This document shows, piece by piece, positions 1 to 6,700 of a stretch of 22,368 bases of DNA. A program made the translations under genes and the position numbers. Source of the stretch: Clostridiales bacterium UBA1381 (GTDB lineage: Bacteria > Bacillota > Clostridia > UBA1381); assembly GCA_002305435.1 (NCBI GenBank), contig DBQZ01000135.1, forward strand, positions 1 through 22,368. The letters run 5' to 3'. How positions within the stretch are numbered: the stretch's first letter is position 1; each line of letters opens with the position of its first letter. Under the pieces are notes generated by a model. That model was not told the DNA's origin, did not search any database, and saw only the letters and a list, made by a program, of their open reading frames with translations.

Positions 1-161
1 TTAATTATCCCGTTTAGCGTAAGCAGCAGCGTTGATTTGCCGGCACCATTGCCGCCGAGGATAAAGGTTGTCTTTCCGGCAGGAATGGAGATGGTTACGT
101 TTTTTAACGCCGGTTCGCCGTCATAATCGCAGCAGAGGTTTTTTATTTCTGCAATATTCAA
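1..161 (-). CDS. cbiO: Cobalt ECF transporter ATPase CbiO (N-terminal fragment, cut by window edge)
   Basis: Only the first 53 codons are inside the window. They start at a TTG (159-161) preceded by a GGGGGTG Shine-Dalgarno and overlapping the cbiQ stop as TTGA, so translation is probably coupled. The fragment shows the usual start of an ABC ATPase: a short beta-rich N-terminus, then a Walker A motif GGNGAGKST at residues 36-44 followed by LLLTLNG. In the CbiMNQO system this cytoplasmic subunit hydrolyses ATP to drive cobalt uptake through CbiQ and CbiM. Walker B, the signature motif and everything after lie outside the window. The motif alone only says ABC ATPase; the assignment to CbiO rests on the cbiM-cbiN-cbiQ genes just upstream in the same transcript. 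Confidence 0.9.
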   Translation of the reverse strand, partial: MNIAEIKNLCCDYDGEPALKNVTISIPAGKTTFILGGNGAGKSTLLLTLNGII

Positions 162-904
162 AATATCACCCCCGCCGCAGTAAGTATGATGCAAAAAAGA
201 ACGGATGATACGATATGTATGGGTGTCAGCGTATAATGCTTTTTTGATGTTTTTACCGAGCCGGTATAATTTCGGCTTTCCATCGCAGAAAAGCTGCGTC
301 GTGCTTGGTTTACCGCACGGGAAAATATCGCCGCTCCCAGAAGCGAGAAGGAGCGGTATCCCGTTTTTAGTGAGCTGTATCCAAGACGGGCTTCCTGCGC
401 TGTTTTTATAGCCACATAGGAATCGTACAAAACGAATATGTAGCGGTATATCAGTTTTGCAGTTTCTGTTATATCATCCGGCAGGCGGAGCTTTTGCAGC
501 ACACCGAAAATATCATATGCCGGTGTGGTCAGGGAAAGCATGAAAAGCGCCCCTGCCGCTCCCATACAGCGGAAAAATGTGTTTAGGGCATATAACAGGC
601 TGTCTGCGCTTATTCCAAGCCCGAGGACTGTTATAAGGCTGTTTCCGTCAGCCGGTTCTATTATCAGTGCAGCGGAGGCTATAAAAACAAAAGCCATAGG
701 TATCCGCAGGCAGCGGAGAAAGAATTCAGGCTTAAGCCCGCCAAACACACACACGACTAATGCGGAGGATATAAGCGTCAGTGACGATACAACAACACTG
801 TCTGAGGCTATGCAGTTTATAAGCCAGTAGAGGCAGACAGCCAGCTTCAAGCCCGGACTGATGTCGGCAAGGCGTGAGCGCTGCGCCCATTTATCTATTC
901 CCAT
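158..904 (-). CDS. cbiQ: Cobalt ECF transporter transmembrane subunit CbiQ
   Basis: A 248-residue membrane protein of the energy-coupling-factor T-component family, which links the ATPases to the substrate-binding CbiM. Hydrophobic stretches lie near residues 20-34, 37-57, 68-84, 107-127 and 229-247. Two Arg-containing coupling motifs that dock on the ATPase are visible as EARLGY (171-176) and ESRNY (209-213); the second has Asn where most family members have Gly, giving ESRN instead of xxRG. The length is typical of the family. The start overlaps the end of cbiN by 14 bases, so it is translated from within the same operon. The family call is safe; cobalt as substrate comes from the adjacent CbiM/CbiN and the cobalamin riboswitch upstream. 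Confidence 0.93.
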   Translation of the reverse strand: MGIDKWAQRSRLADISPGLKLAVCLYWLINCIASDSVVVSSLTLISSALVVCVFGGLKPEFFLRCLRIPMAFVFIASAALIIEPADGNSLITVLGLGISADSLLYALNTFFRCMGAAGALFMLSLTTPAYDIFGVLQKLRLPDDITETAKLIYRYIFVLYDSYVAIKTAQEARLGYSSLKTGYRSFSLLGAAIFSRAVNQARRSFSAMESRNYTGSVKTSKKHYTLTPIHIVSSVLFCIILTAAGVIF

Positions 905-1175
905 TTTTCTTTGATGTCAGCCGGCCTATTGCAAATCCGACAACTCCGGCTCCGATTGCAGCCTGAACGCAGAACAGCAGTGATTCTATCTCTCCTGAGG
1001 GAGGTTCCCACAGGCTTTCGGCCCACGGTTCGTAACTGCTGTCTATTTCGGCGACAACGTCAGAAGCTTCGCCGTCTGCTCCGCCGAATTCATGACCGCC
1101 CCAAATTGCCAGAGGCGCTGCCGCTATTGCCACTGTTGTTATTCCAAGTATAAGATTTTTCTTCCACAGTTTCAT
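891..1175 (-). CDS. cbiN: Cobalt transport accessory protein CbiN
   Basis: A 94-residue protein with two transmembrane helices (about residues 7-25 and 65-84) enclosing an extracytoplasmic loop. The loop carries the family hallmarks EFGGADGEA (29-37) and the run PWAESLWEPPSGEIESLLF before the second helix. CbiN is the small subunit needed with CbiM for cobalt capture; in related nickel systems an equivalent part is NikN. Its ATG overlaps the cbiM stop as ATGA (1172-1175), so the two are translationally coupled, which fits a fixed ratio of the two subunits. The sequence is a clear full-length member. Confidence 0.95.
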   Translation of the reverse strand: MKLWKKNLILGITTVAIAAAPLAIWGGHEFGGADGEASDVVAEIDSSYEPWAESLWEPPSGEIESLLFCVQAAIGAGVVGFAIGRLTSKKNGNR

Positions 1176-1921
1176 GCTCCGGTCCTCCTTTTTGATATAA
1201 CGCCGAGAGCATAAAGCTCTTTATTACAGTATTTTTCAATTATCCCGAATATCATAACGGAAAGTATCCCCTCAGCTATAGCTATGGGCAGCTGCGTCGG
1301 TGCAAACACAGCCATGAACCGTCCGGCTGCAAACCAGAAATTCCCTTCGGAATGAGCCGCAGCCAGCTGAAAAGCAGTTATGATGTACGTAAACAAATCC
1401 CCGGCAGCTGCGGCGGTAAAAACACAGACCGATGTCGGAGCCTTAAATCTTCGCAAAAGCTTGTAAAGCCCCCATGATACAAACGGCCCGGCAATTGCCA
1501 TTGAAAATGTATTTGCCCCGAGTGTTGACAGCCCTCCGTGTGCTAACAGCAGAGCCTGAAAAACAAGAACTATCACTCCCAGCACAGACATTACAGGCGC
1601 ACCGAAAAGCACTGCTCCAAGCCCCGTGCCGGTCGGATGCGAACAGCTGCCCGTCACCGACGGTATTTTCAGTGAGGAGATGACGAACACGAAAGCTCCT
1701 GCTAACGCAAGCAGTATCTTTACCGTGCTGTCGGCCTGCATTTTCTTTGATAGGCTTATACCGCCCCCAATCATAAACGGTACGCAAAGCGCACCCCAGA
1801 AAGCACACCAGCCGGGTGATATGTACCCCTCCATGATGTGCATTGCGGAAGCTGTTGTAAGAGGTATCGTCAATAATAACGCCGATACGCAAACAGCCGC
1901 CTTGATAAGTTTGTTTGACAT
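1172..1921 (-). CDS. cbiM: Cobalt ECF transporter substrate-binding subunit CbiM
   Basis: A 249-residue integral membrane S component that binds Co2+. The start is ATG at 1919-1921, 6 bases after an AAGGAGG Shine-Dalgarno (1929-1935); an in-frame extension up to 2050 runs through the riboswitch and is not coding. Residues 1-26 look like a cleavable signal peptide ending ASA. Cleavage there would leave MHIMEGY as the mature N-terminus, and in the CbiM/NikM family this Met-His is tucked into the core and ligates the metal. Later family blocks include the His-containing CSHPTGTGLGAVLFG and a Gly/Ala-rich region with several helices. It is the first gene of the cbiMNQO operon and is likely under cobalamin control. 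Nickel cannot be fully excluded as substrate, but the B12 riboswitch argues for cobalt. Confidence 0.95.
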   Translation of the reverse strand: MSNKLIKAAVCVSALLLTIPLTTASAMHIMEGYISPGWCAFWGALCVPFMIGGGISLSKKMQADSTVKILLALAGAFVFVISSLKIPSVTGSCSHPTGTGLGAVLFGAPVMSVLGVIVLVFQALLLAHGGLSTLGANTFSMAIAGPFVSWGLYKLLRRFKAPTSVCVFTAAAAGDLFTYIITAFQLAAAHSEGNFWFAAGRFMAVFAPTQLPIAIAEGILSVMIFGIIEKYCNKELYALGVISKRRTGA

Positions 1922-1924
1922 AAA

Positions 1925-2044
1925 ATGACCTCCTTTTCCTGTCGCTCGCAGGAATTGTATTAGGATATGAACGGCCAGCGACCCGGCTGTTACGGTAGCG
2001 TGACTGCGAGGGGATTGCACCCTGCTTCCCTGAATACCGTTCAT
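1925..2044 (-). promoter_or_regulatory. Cobalamin riboswitch (leader of cbiMNQO)
   Basis: On the minus strand the leader contains the B12-box core in order: AGGGAAG, GGGTGCAATCCC, CGCAGTC, CGCTACCGTA and GCTGGCC. The aptamer is closed by a perfect 8-bp helix, 2037-2044 pairing with 1967-1974 (ATGAACGG with CCGTTCAT). It is followed by a small hairpin, TTCCTG/CAGGAA (1949-1954 with 1936-1941, loop CGAGCGA), whose 3' arm touches the cbiM Shine-Dalgarno at 1929-1935. The loop can base-pair with GCGA-complementary bases in the aptamer, the usual kissing-loop arrangement. There is no U-tract, so I infer translational rather than terminator-based control, with cobalamin lowering cobalt import. Confidence 0.9.
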
Positions 2045-2048
2045 TGTC

Positions 2049-2077
2049 ATTATATCATACTTAATTTATAAAATCAA
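2049..2077 (-). promoter_or_regulatory. Sigma-A promoter of the cbiMNQO riboswitch transcript
   Basis: The -35 is TTGATT (2072-2077) and the -10 is TATAAT (2049-2054), with exactly 17 bases between them. Transcription would start near 2042, that is, at the first strand of the riboswitch closing helix. It lies directly behind the M16 peptidase stop codon. Confidence 0.85.
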
Positions 2078-2084
2078 GCAATTT

Positions 2085-3326
2085 CTACAGCGTCCGCCAT
2101 ATATCATCGCCCACAGGCCCCACTATTACCGGAGTAAATGTTTCCGGCCGCAGCACACGCTCGATAACCTCGGCTGTCGAATCAACCGTTACTGCATCTA
2201 TCTTTGACAGAGCCTCTTCGGGTGTATAGATTTTCTTCCCGAGTATCATCGCCCGCCCGGCTGCCATCATTCTTGCGCCGGCGCTTTCGTTGCTTAGGAT
2301 ATAGTTTCCTTTGAGCTGTTCCTTTGCGGTTTCCACCTCATCGGCGGTGAGCTTTTGGGCAAGTATCCGTTTTATTTCTTTATCGATAAGCCCGCATACA
2401 CGGCCGAGATTTTCCGGTTTCATGCCGGCGTATATTTCAAACATCCCTGTGCCGATATAGGCGCTGTGGCCGGCATCTATTGAATATACAAGCCCCAGCT
2501 GTTCACGTATGTTCTGGAAAAGTCTGCTCGACATTCCGCTGCCGAAAACATTGTTGAATACAAGAAGGCTGTAGACGCTCTCGTCCATCACATCTATCCC
2601 CTCAAAGGCAGCGATAAGGTGCGCCTGCTCAATATCCTTGCGCCTAAGCGCCCTGCCCGGGGTGTAATGCGCCGCTTCGGCTGTTACCTCCTCACGGGAG
2701 ATGTCCTGCGAGCCGAAATATTCTTCCAAAAGGGCGAATAACTCTTCGCTGTAATTTCCGGAAACGGAAAGAGCCATTGTTTTCGAGGTGTAGTGCTTTT
2801 TCATATAGGAACGCATACTCTCCGGAGTTACGGATAAGAGCGTATCCTTGGTTCCGAGTATACTTCGCCCAAGGGGCTTATCGTTCCATACAGTCTCGGC
2901 TGCCAAATCATAGACAACATCCTCAGGACTGTCCTCATACATACCTATCTCCTCAAAGATAACGTTTCGTTCAAGCTCCATATCCTCTGGAGAAAAACGG
3001 GGATTAAACAGCATATCGGAGAGAATATCAACTGCAAGCTCTGCCTGGGTGTCGAGTGTTTTCGTGTAAAAACAGGTATATTCACGGGTTGTATAGGCGT
3101 TGAGCTGGCCGCCTACAGCATCTATTGCGTGGGCTATATCCCATGCTGTGCGGCTGTGGGTGCCTTTGAATACCATATGCTCTATAAAGTGTGACATCCC
3201 GTTTTCTTCGGGGGCTTCGTTTCGTGAACCGTTGGCTACCCATACGCCGATGGATACCGATTTTAAATGCGGTATCCGCTCCGCCACTACACGGATACCG
3301 TTTGCAAGCGTTCTGTATTCGTACAT
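2085..3326 (-). CDS. M16 family zinc metalloprotease (mitochondrial-processing-peptidase-like)
   Basis: A 413-residue cytoplasmic protein of the M16B family, homologous in position and sequence to the Bacillus MlpA/YmxG protein beside pnp. The inverted zinc motif HFIEH is at residues 46-50 (His46, Glu49, His50) and the third ligand is Glu126 in FEEIGMYED, 76 residues after the second His as expected. The second, non-catalytic half contains the usual Arg/Tyr region around RLFQNIREQLGLVYSI. Both halves are present, so it should act as a full clamp-like protease on short peptides; the substrate is unknown. A GGAGGAAC site precedes the ATG. It sits after the pnp terminator with no strong promoter of its own, so expression may depend on read-through. 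Confidence 0.92.
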   Translation of the reverse strand: MYEYRTLANGIRVVAERIPHLKSVSIGVWVANGSRNEAPEENGMSHFIEHMVFKGTHSRTAWDIAHAIDAVGGQLNAYTTREYTCFYTKTLDTQAELAVDILSDMLFNPRFSPEDMELERNVIFEEIGMYEDSPEDVVYDLAAETVWNDKPLGRSILGTKDTLLSVTPESMRSYMKKHYTSKTMALSVSGNYSEELFALLEEYFGSQDISREEVTAEAAHYTPGRALRRKDIEQAHLIAAFEGIDVMDESVYSLLVFNNVFGSGMSSRLFQNIREQLGLVYSIDAGHSAYIGTGMFEIYAGMKPENLGRVCGLIDKEIKRILAQKLTADEVETAKEQLKGNYILSNESAGARMMAAGRAMILGKKIYTPEEALSKIDAVTVDSTAEVIERVLRPETFTPVIVGPVGDDIWRTL

Positions 3327-3359
3327 TGTTCCTCCATTATAACATAAAACTGTCGCTTA

Positions 3360-3412
3360 TAAAAATACCGCCTATATATGGGAAATGTACACACTTCCGT
3401 AATATATAGGCG
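3360..3412 (-). terminator. Terminator/attenuator between pnp and the M16 protease
   Basis: On the minus strand an 11-bp helix (3402-3412 with 3369-3379, CGCCTATATAT) encloses an inner GGAA/TTCC pairing and is followed within three bases by TTTTT (3361-3365). It stands 36 bases past the pnp stop. Because the downstream gene lacks a clear promoter, partial read-through is likely. Confidence 0.8.
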
Positions 3413-3447
3413 ATATAATATGCTATAAAGCAATACTGCTGTTTTCT

Positions 3448-5607
3448 TTATTCGGGACGTCTGCGTCTGGGACTGCGGGGACCTCTGTCAGAACGGGGAC
3501 GTCTCGGACGAGGCTCTTCTTCGCCGGGGTCATCCATTAAATCCCTGTGTGAAAGGCTTATCTTTCCTGTTTTGGGATCTACCTCCATGACCTTTACCTC
3601 CAGCATATCGCCGACTTTGACAACGTCCTCCACCTTTTCCACACGGTGGTTTGTGAGCTTGGAGATATGGCACAGGCCGTCCTTGCCCGGGAGGATTTCA
3701 ACAAAGGCGCCGAAATCGGTTATCGTCTTTACCTCGCCGGTGTATACCTCGCCGACCTCAGGCTCCTTTACGATCAGCTCTATCGCTTTTCTGGCAGCCG
3801 TGCCGGATTCCTGGTTTTCTGCGAAAATATAAATCGTGCCGTCATCCTCTATATCTATCTTTGCGCCGGTATCGGCAACAATCTTCTGGATAACCTTGCC
3901 GCCCTGACCTATAACCTCACGGATTTTGTCGGGGTCAATGTGCATAACGTCTACCTTAGGAGCATAGGGGGAGAGTTCCTTCCTCGGCTCGGGTATCGCT
4001 TTTAAGAGAACCTCGTCAAGGATGTATATTCTTGCCTCTCTCGTCTTTCTCAGGGCTTCTGCTATAACCTCGTAGCTCAGGCCGTCATTTTTAATGTCAA
4101 CCTGGATTGAGGTTATACCCTTATGCGTTCCGGCTACCTTAAAGTCCATCTCACCGTAGAAGTCCTCAAGACCCTGAATATCAACCATTGTTGTAAATCC
4201 TGTTTCGGTTGTTATAAGGCCGCAGGAAATACCGGCTACCGGAGCTGTTATAGGCACGCCGGCTGCCATAAGCGCAAGTGTCGAACCGCAGACGCTTCCC
4301 TGAGAGGTGGAGCCGTTGGAGCTTACGACCTCGGATACTACACGGATAGCGTACGGGAAATCCTCCTCGCTCGGAAGTACCGGTACAAGAGAGCGCTCAG
4401 CCAAAGCGCCGTGGCCAATTTCACGTCTGCCCGGTCCCCTTGAGGGGCGTGTTTCACCTACGGAGTATGAGGGGAAGTTGTAGTGGTGCATATACCGCTT
4501 GGAATCTTCCTCGTCAATTCCGTCAAGACGCTGATGCTCCGAAAGAGGAGCAAGTGTTGCAATGGAAAGAACCTGAGTCTGACCTCTGGTGAAAAGACCC
4601 GAACCGTGCGTTCTCGGCAGCAGATCCACCTCGGCCGCCAGTGGGCGGATTTCGTTGAGCCCTCTGCCGTCCACACGTCTGCCTTCCAAAAGCCATGCAC
4701 GAACAATTTCCTTTTGCAGCTTGTACATTATTTCGCCGAGCTGCTCGTTTATGTCGGGGAATTCCTCCTCAAGCTGGGGAACGATGTCGTCTGTTATTTC
4801 GCCTATGCGGTCGTCACGTACGTTTTTGTCGTCAGTGTCTAAGGCGTACTTGAGTCTGTCGTACGCCATTTCCTTAATCCGCTCGTAAAGCTCCATGTTT
4901 ACGCTGTGATGCGGATAATCAAACTTTTCCTTGCCGATCTCTGCCTGTATGCCGCTTATGAAATCGCACAGATCCTTTATATAGCCATGGGCGAACTTTA
5001 TGCCCTCAAGCATTGTGTCCTCATCGACCTCGTCAGCGCCTGCCTCGATCATTATAACCTTTTCCTTTGTTGCAGCTACCGTCACGTGCATACGGCTCTT
5101 TTCTCTCTGGGCAACTGTCGGGTTTATTACAAACTCATCGTCAACCAATCCAAGCCATACGCCGCCTATGGGACCGTTCCACGGTATGTCGGAGATGGAA
5201 AGGGCAATAGACGTGCCTATCATCGCCGCTACCTCGGGCGGGTTGTCCTGTTCCACCGAAAGCACCGTAGCAACTACGGATACGTCGTTTCTCAAGTCGG
5301 AGGGGAAGAGCGGTCTTATCGGTCTGTCGATAACACGGCTTGTAAGGATAGCCTTTTCAGAGGGTTTGCCCTCTCTTTTTATATATCCGCCGGGGATCTT
5401 TCCTACGGAGTAGAGCTTTTCTTCATAATCAACGCTCAAGGGGAAGAAATCTATGCCTTCTCTCGGCGTTCTTGAAGCGGTAACGTTTACCATTACAACA
5501 GTGTCGCCGTAGCGAACGAGGCAGTGGCCGTTTGTAAGGCAGGCCATTTTTCCGGTTTCTATAACCAGAGGTCTGCCGGCAAGCGTTGTTTCAAATGTTC
5601 TGAACAT
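3448..5607 (-). CDS. pnp: Polyribonucleotide nucleotidyltransferase (PNPase)
   Basis: A 719-residue enzyme that degrades RNA 3' to 5' with phosphate and can also polymerise NDPs. Two RNase PH-like domains (about 1-140 and 313-540) flank an alpha-helical linker. The catalytic pair is present as Asp482 and Asp488 in EDFYGEMDFKVAG, and the phosphate-binding SNGSTSQGSVCGS is at 430-442. A KH domain (553-612) has the GQGG loop at 567-570, and an S1 domain follows (619-689). The tail from 697 is rich in Arg and Pro, a variable feature often used for RNA contact. The start is supported by AAAGGAG about 8 bases upstream. It follows rpsO across a 238-base structured gap that probably controls its mRNA. 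Confidence 0.97.
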   Translation of the reverse strand: MFRTFETTLAGRPLVIETGKMACLTNGHCLVRYGDTVVMVNVTASRTPREGIDFFPLSVDYEEKLYSVGKIPGGYIKREGKPSEKAILTSRVIDRPIRPLFPSDLRNDVSVVATVLSVEQDNPPEVAAMIGTSIALSISDIPWNGPIGGVWLGLVDDEFVINPTVAQREKSRMHVTVAATKEKVIMIEAGADEVDEDTMLEGIKFAHGYIKDLCDFISGIQAEIGKEKFDYPHHSVNMELYERIKEMAYDRLKYALDTDDKNVRDDRIGEITDDIVPQLEEEFPDINEQLGEIMYKLQKEIVRAWLLEGRRVDGRGLNEIRPLAAEVDLLPRTHGSGLFTRGQTQVLSIATLAPLSEHQRLDGIDEEDSKRYMHHYNFPSYSVGETRPSRGPGRREIGHGALAERSLVPVLPSEEDFPYAIRVVSEVVSSNGSTSQGSVCGSTLALMAAGVPITAPVAGISCGLITTETGFTTMVDIQGLEDFYGEMDFKVAGTHKGITSIQVDIKNDGLSYEVIAEALRKTREARIYILDEVLLKAIPEPRKELSPYAPKVDVMHIDPDKIREVIGQGGKVIQKIVADTGAKIDIEDDGTIYIFAENQESGTAARKAIELIVKEPEVGEVYTGEVKTITDFGAFVEILPGKDGLCHISKLTNHRVEKVEDVVKVGDMLEVKVMEVDPKTGKISLSHRDLMDDPGEEEPRPRRPRSDRGPRSPRRRRPE

Positions 5608-5647
5608 CGTTTTTCTCCTTTCATTTTTCCGCCGCCCTTGCCGATTC

Positions 5648-5710
5648 GGCCTTTAGCATATAAACACAGCGGAAAAGACGTTTTCCGTTCTGTTTATCTG
5701 CTAAACGGCC
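5648..5710 (-). ncRNA. Long stem-loop in the pnp 5' leader
   Basis: A near-perfect 63-base hairpin in the pnp leader. The pairs are GGCC (5707-5710/5648-5651), TTTAGCA (5699-5705/5652-5658), TAAACA (5691-5696/5661-5666) and CGGAAAA (5681-5687/5670-5676), around a 4-base loop at 5677-5680. It has a single 3x3 internal loop and minor mismatches. No U-tract follows, so it is not an ordinary terminator. In Escherichia coli a double-stranded pnp leader is cut by RNase III and then used by PNPase for autoregulation; a similar role here is inferred from position and shape only. Confidence 0.7.
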
Positions 5711-5750
5711 AAACTGCGGCTTTTTATGCGGCTTATGTTTTTGATATTTC

Positions 5751-5782
5751 CCGGATACTGAGTAAAAGATACTAAAATCCGG
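5751..5782 (-). ncRNA. Small stem-loop in the rpsO-pnp gap
   Basis: CCGGAT/ATCCGG (5777-5782 with 5751-5756), with an inner AGTA/TACT pairing. It lies between the larger rpsO 3' hairpin and the pnp leader hairpin and has no U-tract. It may be a processing or stability element; its function is not known. Confidence 0.5.
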
Positions 5783-5795
5783 CTGCCAATATTAT

Positions 5796-5837
5796 TATAG
5801 GCAAACAAAACAGCAGCGGCTGTCATGTTTGCCTATA
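5796..5837 (-). terminator. Hairpin directly after the rpsO stop
   Basis: A perfect 12-bp stem (5826-5837 with 5796-5807, TATAGGCAAACA) capped by a second 5-bp stem ACAGC/GCTGT, starting 8 bases past the rpsO stop. The run after it is AATAATATT rather than a clean U-tract, so termination would be weak. It may protect the rpsO 3' end or act as a processing site for the rpsO-pnp transcript. Confidence 0.6.
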
Positions 5838-5845
5838 GTGCGCAA

Positions 5846-6112
5846 TTATTTTCTCAAGCCTAACTTGGCGATAAGAGCACGGTATCTTTCAATATCCTGA
5901 CTCTTAAGGTAAGCAAGAAGATTTCTTCTCTTTCCGACCATCATCAAAAGACCTCTTCTTGAATGGTGATCCTTCTTGTGAATGTTCAGATGATCGTTGT
6001 TCAAGTGGTTAATTCTCTCTGTCAAAAGAGCAACCTGTACCTCGGGCGAACCTGTGTCACCCTCGTGAGTTGCAAACTCTGTAATAATCTGCTGCTTTCT
6101 TTCCCTGGTCAT
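5846..6112 (-). CDS. rpsO: 30S ribosomal protein S15
   Basis: An 88-residue primary 16S rRNA-binding protein of the small subunit platform. The family core GDTGSPEVQVALLTERI (residues 19-35), then HKKDHHSRRGLL and a C-terminal YLKSQDIERYRALIAKLGLRK, match S15 along the full length. The start is ATG at 6110-6112 behind AGGAGGTGAAACC; the longer in-frame extension to 6190 is leader. It lies between rpmE and pnp, the common Firmicutes order. The leader can fold ACCTC (6149-6153) onto GAGGT of the Shine-Dalgarno (6119-6123), which would fit S15 autoregulation but is only a possibility. Confidence 0.98.
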   Translation of the reverse strand: MTRERKQQIITEFATHEGDTGSPEVQVALLTERINHLNNDHLNIHKKDHHSRRGLLMMVGKRRNLLAYLKSQDIERYRALIAKLGLRK

Positions 6113-6220
6113 GGTTTCACCTCCTATATCTGATAATCCCCGTAAGCTGAGGTTGCGTTGGTGAATCGCATTCCTAAGCATAGGTTCCATCTGTTTGTCA
6201 AAGACTCTAAACAGCCAGCC

Positions 6221-6421
6221 TTATTTTCTGTTGAAACGCTTGTTGAACTTCTCAACACGTCCGCCTGTATCAACAAGCTTCTGCTTGCCGGTAAAGAACG
6301 GGTGGCACTTCGAGCAAATTTCCACCTGGATGTTCTCCTTTGTGGAGCCTGTCTCGATAACTGCGCCGCATGCGCATCTTATGGTTGTCTGCTTATAATT
6401 AGGATGGATTCCTTCTTTCAC
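6221..6421 (-). CDS. rpmE: 50S ribosomal protein L31 (zinc-binding type)
   Basis: A 66-residue large-subunit protein. The start is GTG at 6419-6421 with GGAGGG 7 bases upstream; an ATG-initiated extension to 6583 crosses the promoter and is spurious. Four zinc-type cysteines are kept, in RCACG near the middle and CSKCHPFFTGKQ further on, so this is the C+ form used when zinc is plentiful. The C-terminus RVEKFNKRFNR is typical. It is the first gene of the rpmE-rpsO-pnp run; the 108 bases to rpsO show no clear terminator, so co-transcription is likely. Confidence 0.97.
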   Translation of the reverse strand: MKEGIHPNYKQTTIRCACGAVIETGSTKENIQVEICSKCHPFFTGKQKLVDTGGRVEKFNKRFNRK

Positions 6422-6470
6422 TGCAATTCCCTCCTTCTTATAAAGATTGCGGCTTATAACGCCGACTGTT

Positions 6471-6499
6471 AGTATAACACATATATCGCCGGTTTGCAA
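6471..6499 (-). promoter_or_regulatory. Sigma-A promoter of rpmE
   Basis: TTGCAA (6494-6499) and TATACT (6471-6476) are separated by 17 bases. The start would fall near 6464, giving a 42-base leader to the GTG of rpmE. It points away from the SLH gene promoter at 6612. Confidence 0.85.
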
Positions 6500-6611
6500 G
6501 TGTTTTTTTAATATTTTCCGATATTTTTTTCCGCAGAATACTTTTGGTGGAAAAGGTATATCAAAAGCATATGGTTTTTGCATAAAAAATAAATTAAAAT
6601 CGTATTTTTGA

Positions 6612-6640
6612 TTGACAACAGAGACAAAAGGTAGTAAAAT
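6612..6640 (+). promoter_or_regulatory. Sigma-A promoter of the SLH protein gene
   Basis: A consensus TTGACA (6612-6617) and TAAAAT (6635-6640) with a 17-base spacer. The predicted start near 6647 puts a 7-bp hairpin (GTGAAAT/ATTTCAC, 6652-6669) at the very 5' end of the mRNA. Confidence 0.8.
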
Positions 6641-6700
6641 GGTATATAAGCGTGAAATTGGTATTTCACCTATGGTGCATGAAACTAAAGGAGGACAAAA

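Noticed and set aside
1922..2050. In-frame N-terminal extension of CbiM starting at 2050
   Set aside because: It lies within the cobalamin riboswitch and starts upstream of the predicted transcription start. A good ribosome site and a signal peptide mark 1921 as the start.
3327..3360. TATAAT just before the M16 protease ribosome site, considered as a promoter
   Set aside because: It would place the transcription start on the Shine-Dalgarno, and no -35 is present 17 bases upstream.
4906..5475. 189-residue plus-strand reading frame opposite pnp
   Set aside because: A shadow of the PNPase gene with no ribosome site or recognisable motif; the same holds for the other long antisense frames opposite pnp, fruA and the permease gene.
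6422..6583. Longer L31 reading frame starting at 6583
   Set aside because: It spans the TTGCAA/TATACT promoter of rpmE, and L31 is normally about 66-70 residues, matching the GTG start at 6421.
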